Assembly: GCA_010015655.1 (NCBI GenBank)
Contig: ML976694.1
Span: forward strand, 2,779 to 22,388
Reading direction: 5' to 3'
Origin: Bimuria novae-zelandiae CBS 107.79
Taxonomy: Eukaryota; Ascomycota; Dothideomycetes; Pleosporales; Didymosphaeriaceae
DNA: 19,610 nt
Under the pieces are notes generated by a model. That model did no database searches. It was not told the DNA's origin and saw only the letters and a list, made by a program, of their open reading frames with translations. Positions 19,103 through 19,610 of the stretch are shown here, one piece after another (the stretch's first letter is position 1; each line of letters begins with the position of its first letter). A program made the translations under genes and the position numbers.

Positions 19103-19610
19103 TTAAACGCGCCCGTACACGGGCCACATATTGCTAGCCAATCAGCAACTAGAGCCTCGCAACACCAAATTTGTATCGTGATGTCAGCAATTTCTGTTTA
19201 CTAGACAAAATACACCTTTTTCGAAATAGCCTATATATGCAAACATGCCGACAGCTATAGGGCCGCCCAGCAATAATACTAACTTCGTGAAAGACACGAA
19301 ATACAGTAAAAAAGCAGGTGTTTTGCCGGATCTGCCGCGCGAGCCGCCACCCGACTGGCAGCCTCTCAATATCGACAATCCACGTATTTTTGGAAGCGCG
19401 CAGATACCTGAAGGTGTCGACAGAGGCTCTCCTATAGCCTTATTTAATCTGTTTTTCGATGCCGAAGTTCTTGACCGAATCGCACACTATACGAATCAGC
19501 ATGCCGAGCACCTGCAAGCTGCCTTACCCTCCACCTACCGCGGGTGGAAACCGACGTCTCCAGCCGAGCTCTACACGTACTTCGCGATTGTTATATATAT
19601 GGGCTTGCAC
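19103..19610 (+). mobile_element. PiggyBac-like DNA transposon, left part (runs off the window)
   Basis: A transposase start at 19245 places a piggyBac-superfamily element here. These elements insert at TTAA and duplicate it. The only TTAA within several hundred bases upstream of the transposase is at 19103-19106, 142 bp before the ATG, a sensible left-end distance. It is followed by an imperfect palindrome GCCCGT-AC-ACGGGC (19110-19123), which could belong to the terminal inverted repeat. The right end lies outside the window, so the boundary cannot be confirmed. Confidence 0.55.
19245..19610 (+). CDS. PiggyBac-like transposase, N-terminal part (partial)
   Basis: An ATG at 19245 opens a frame of 122 codons that continues to the window edge without a stop. 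After a Pro-rich leader it has ALFNLFFDAEVLDRIAHYTN and then WKPTSPAELYTYFAIVIYMG. This is the typical start of the DDE_Tnp_1_7 (piggyBac) fold: a helix ending in a VLxxIxxxTN-like motif, then the W-xP-T-xxEL-xxFxGI-xxxMG motif. The catalytic Asp residues lie further downstream, outside the window. A TATATA sits a few bases before the ATG. Intactness beyond the edge is unknown, but the visible part has no stop or shift, unlike the neighbouring accessory genes. A downstream Met is possible as the true start. Confidence 0.8.
   Translation, partial: MPTAIGPPSNNTNFVKDTKYSKKAGVLPDLPREPPPDWQPLNIDNPRIFGSAQIPEGVDRGSPIALFNLFFDAEVLDRIAHYTNQHAEHLQAALPSTYRGWKPTSPAELYTYFAIVIYMGLH

Noticed and set aside
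1..19610. tRNA, rRNA or CRISPR
   Set aside because: No cloverleaf-like A/B boxes, no rRNA core sequence and no short-repeat/spacer array were seen by eye; a covariance-model search would be decisive for small RNAs.

Overview
The window looks like a euchromatic piece of a filamentous ascomycete (Pezizomycotina) chromosome; a dothideomycete is my best guess. Grounds: short GT-AG introns of about 54-123 nt, several with clear CTAAC/CTGAC branch sites; a fungal-type MOT1/BTAF1 ortholog; a HET-domain (heterokaryon incompatibility) gene; and a single-pass Cys-rich membrane protein type that I know only from such fungi.

Layout. (1) 1-24 is poly-A, followed by one telomere-like CTAACCCTA. (2) From about 140 to at least 1350, fading to about 2000, lies a degenerate head-to-tail repeat array with a period of about 139-154 bp. 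(3) 2000-3392 holds no convincing gene. (4) 3449-9435 (+) is an intact three-exon mot1 gene of 1932 residues, the only clearly intact complete gene here. Its true start lies in a 41-nt first exon, and a 17-codon upstream ORF stops two bases before it. (5) 9436-11281 is gene-poor, with a GT-rich tract. (6) 11349-12931 (+) encodes a Cys-rich single-pass membrane protein with two in-frame stops. (7) 13230-14327 (+) is an F-box-like gene with two mutually compensating frame breaks. (8) 15150-15986 (+) is a short-chain dehydrogenase with one in-frame TAG. (9) 16080-18482 (-) is a HET-domain gene with four in-frame stops, convergent with the dehydrogenase. (10) 19245-19610 (+) is the start of a piggyBac-like transposase that runs off the window; a TTAA at 19103 may mark the element's left end.

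The most striking pattern is in the right half. The membrane-protein, dehydrogenase and HET frames are long and family-like, yet carry seven internal stop codons. All are TAG or TGA and none is TAA. At least one TAG sits where HET proteins usually have Trp. Decay by G:C-to-A:T point mutation next to a transposon is the conservative reading. Restoration by A-to-I mRNA editing (UAG to UGG), stop-codon readthrough, or sequence error remain testable. The housekeeping gene on the left has none of these defects.
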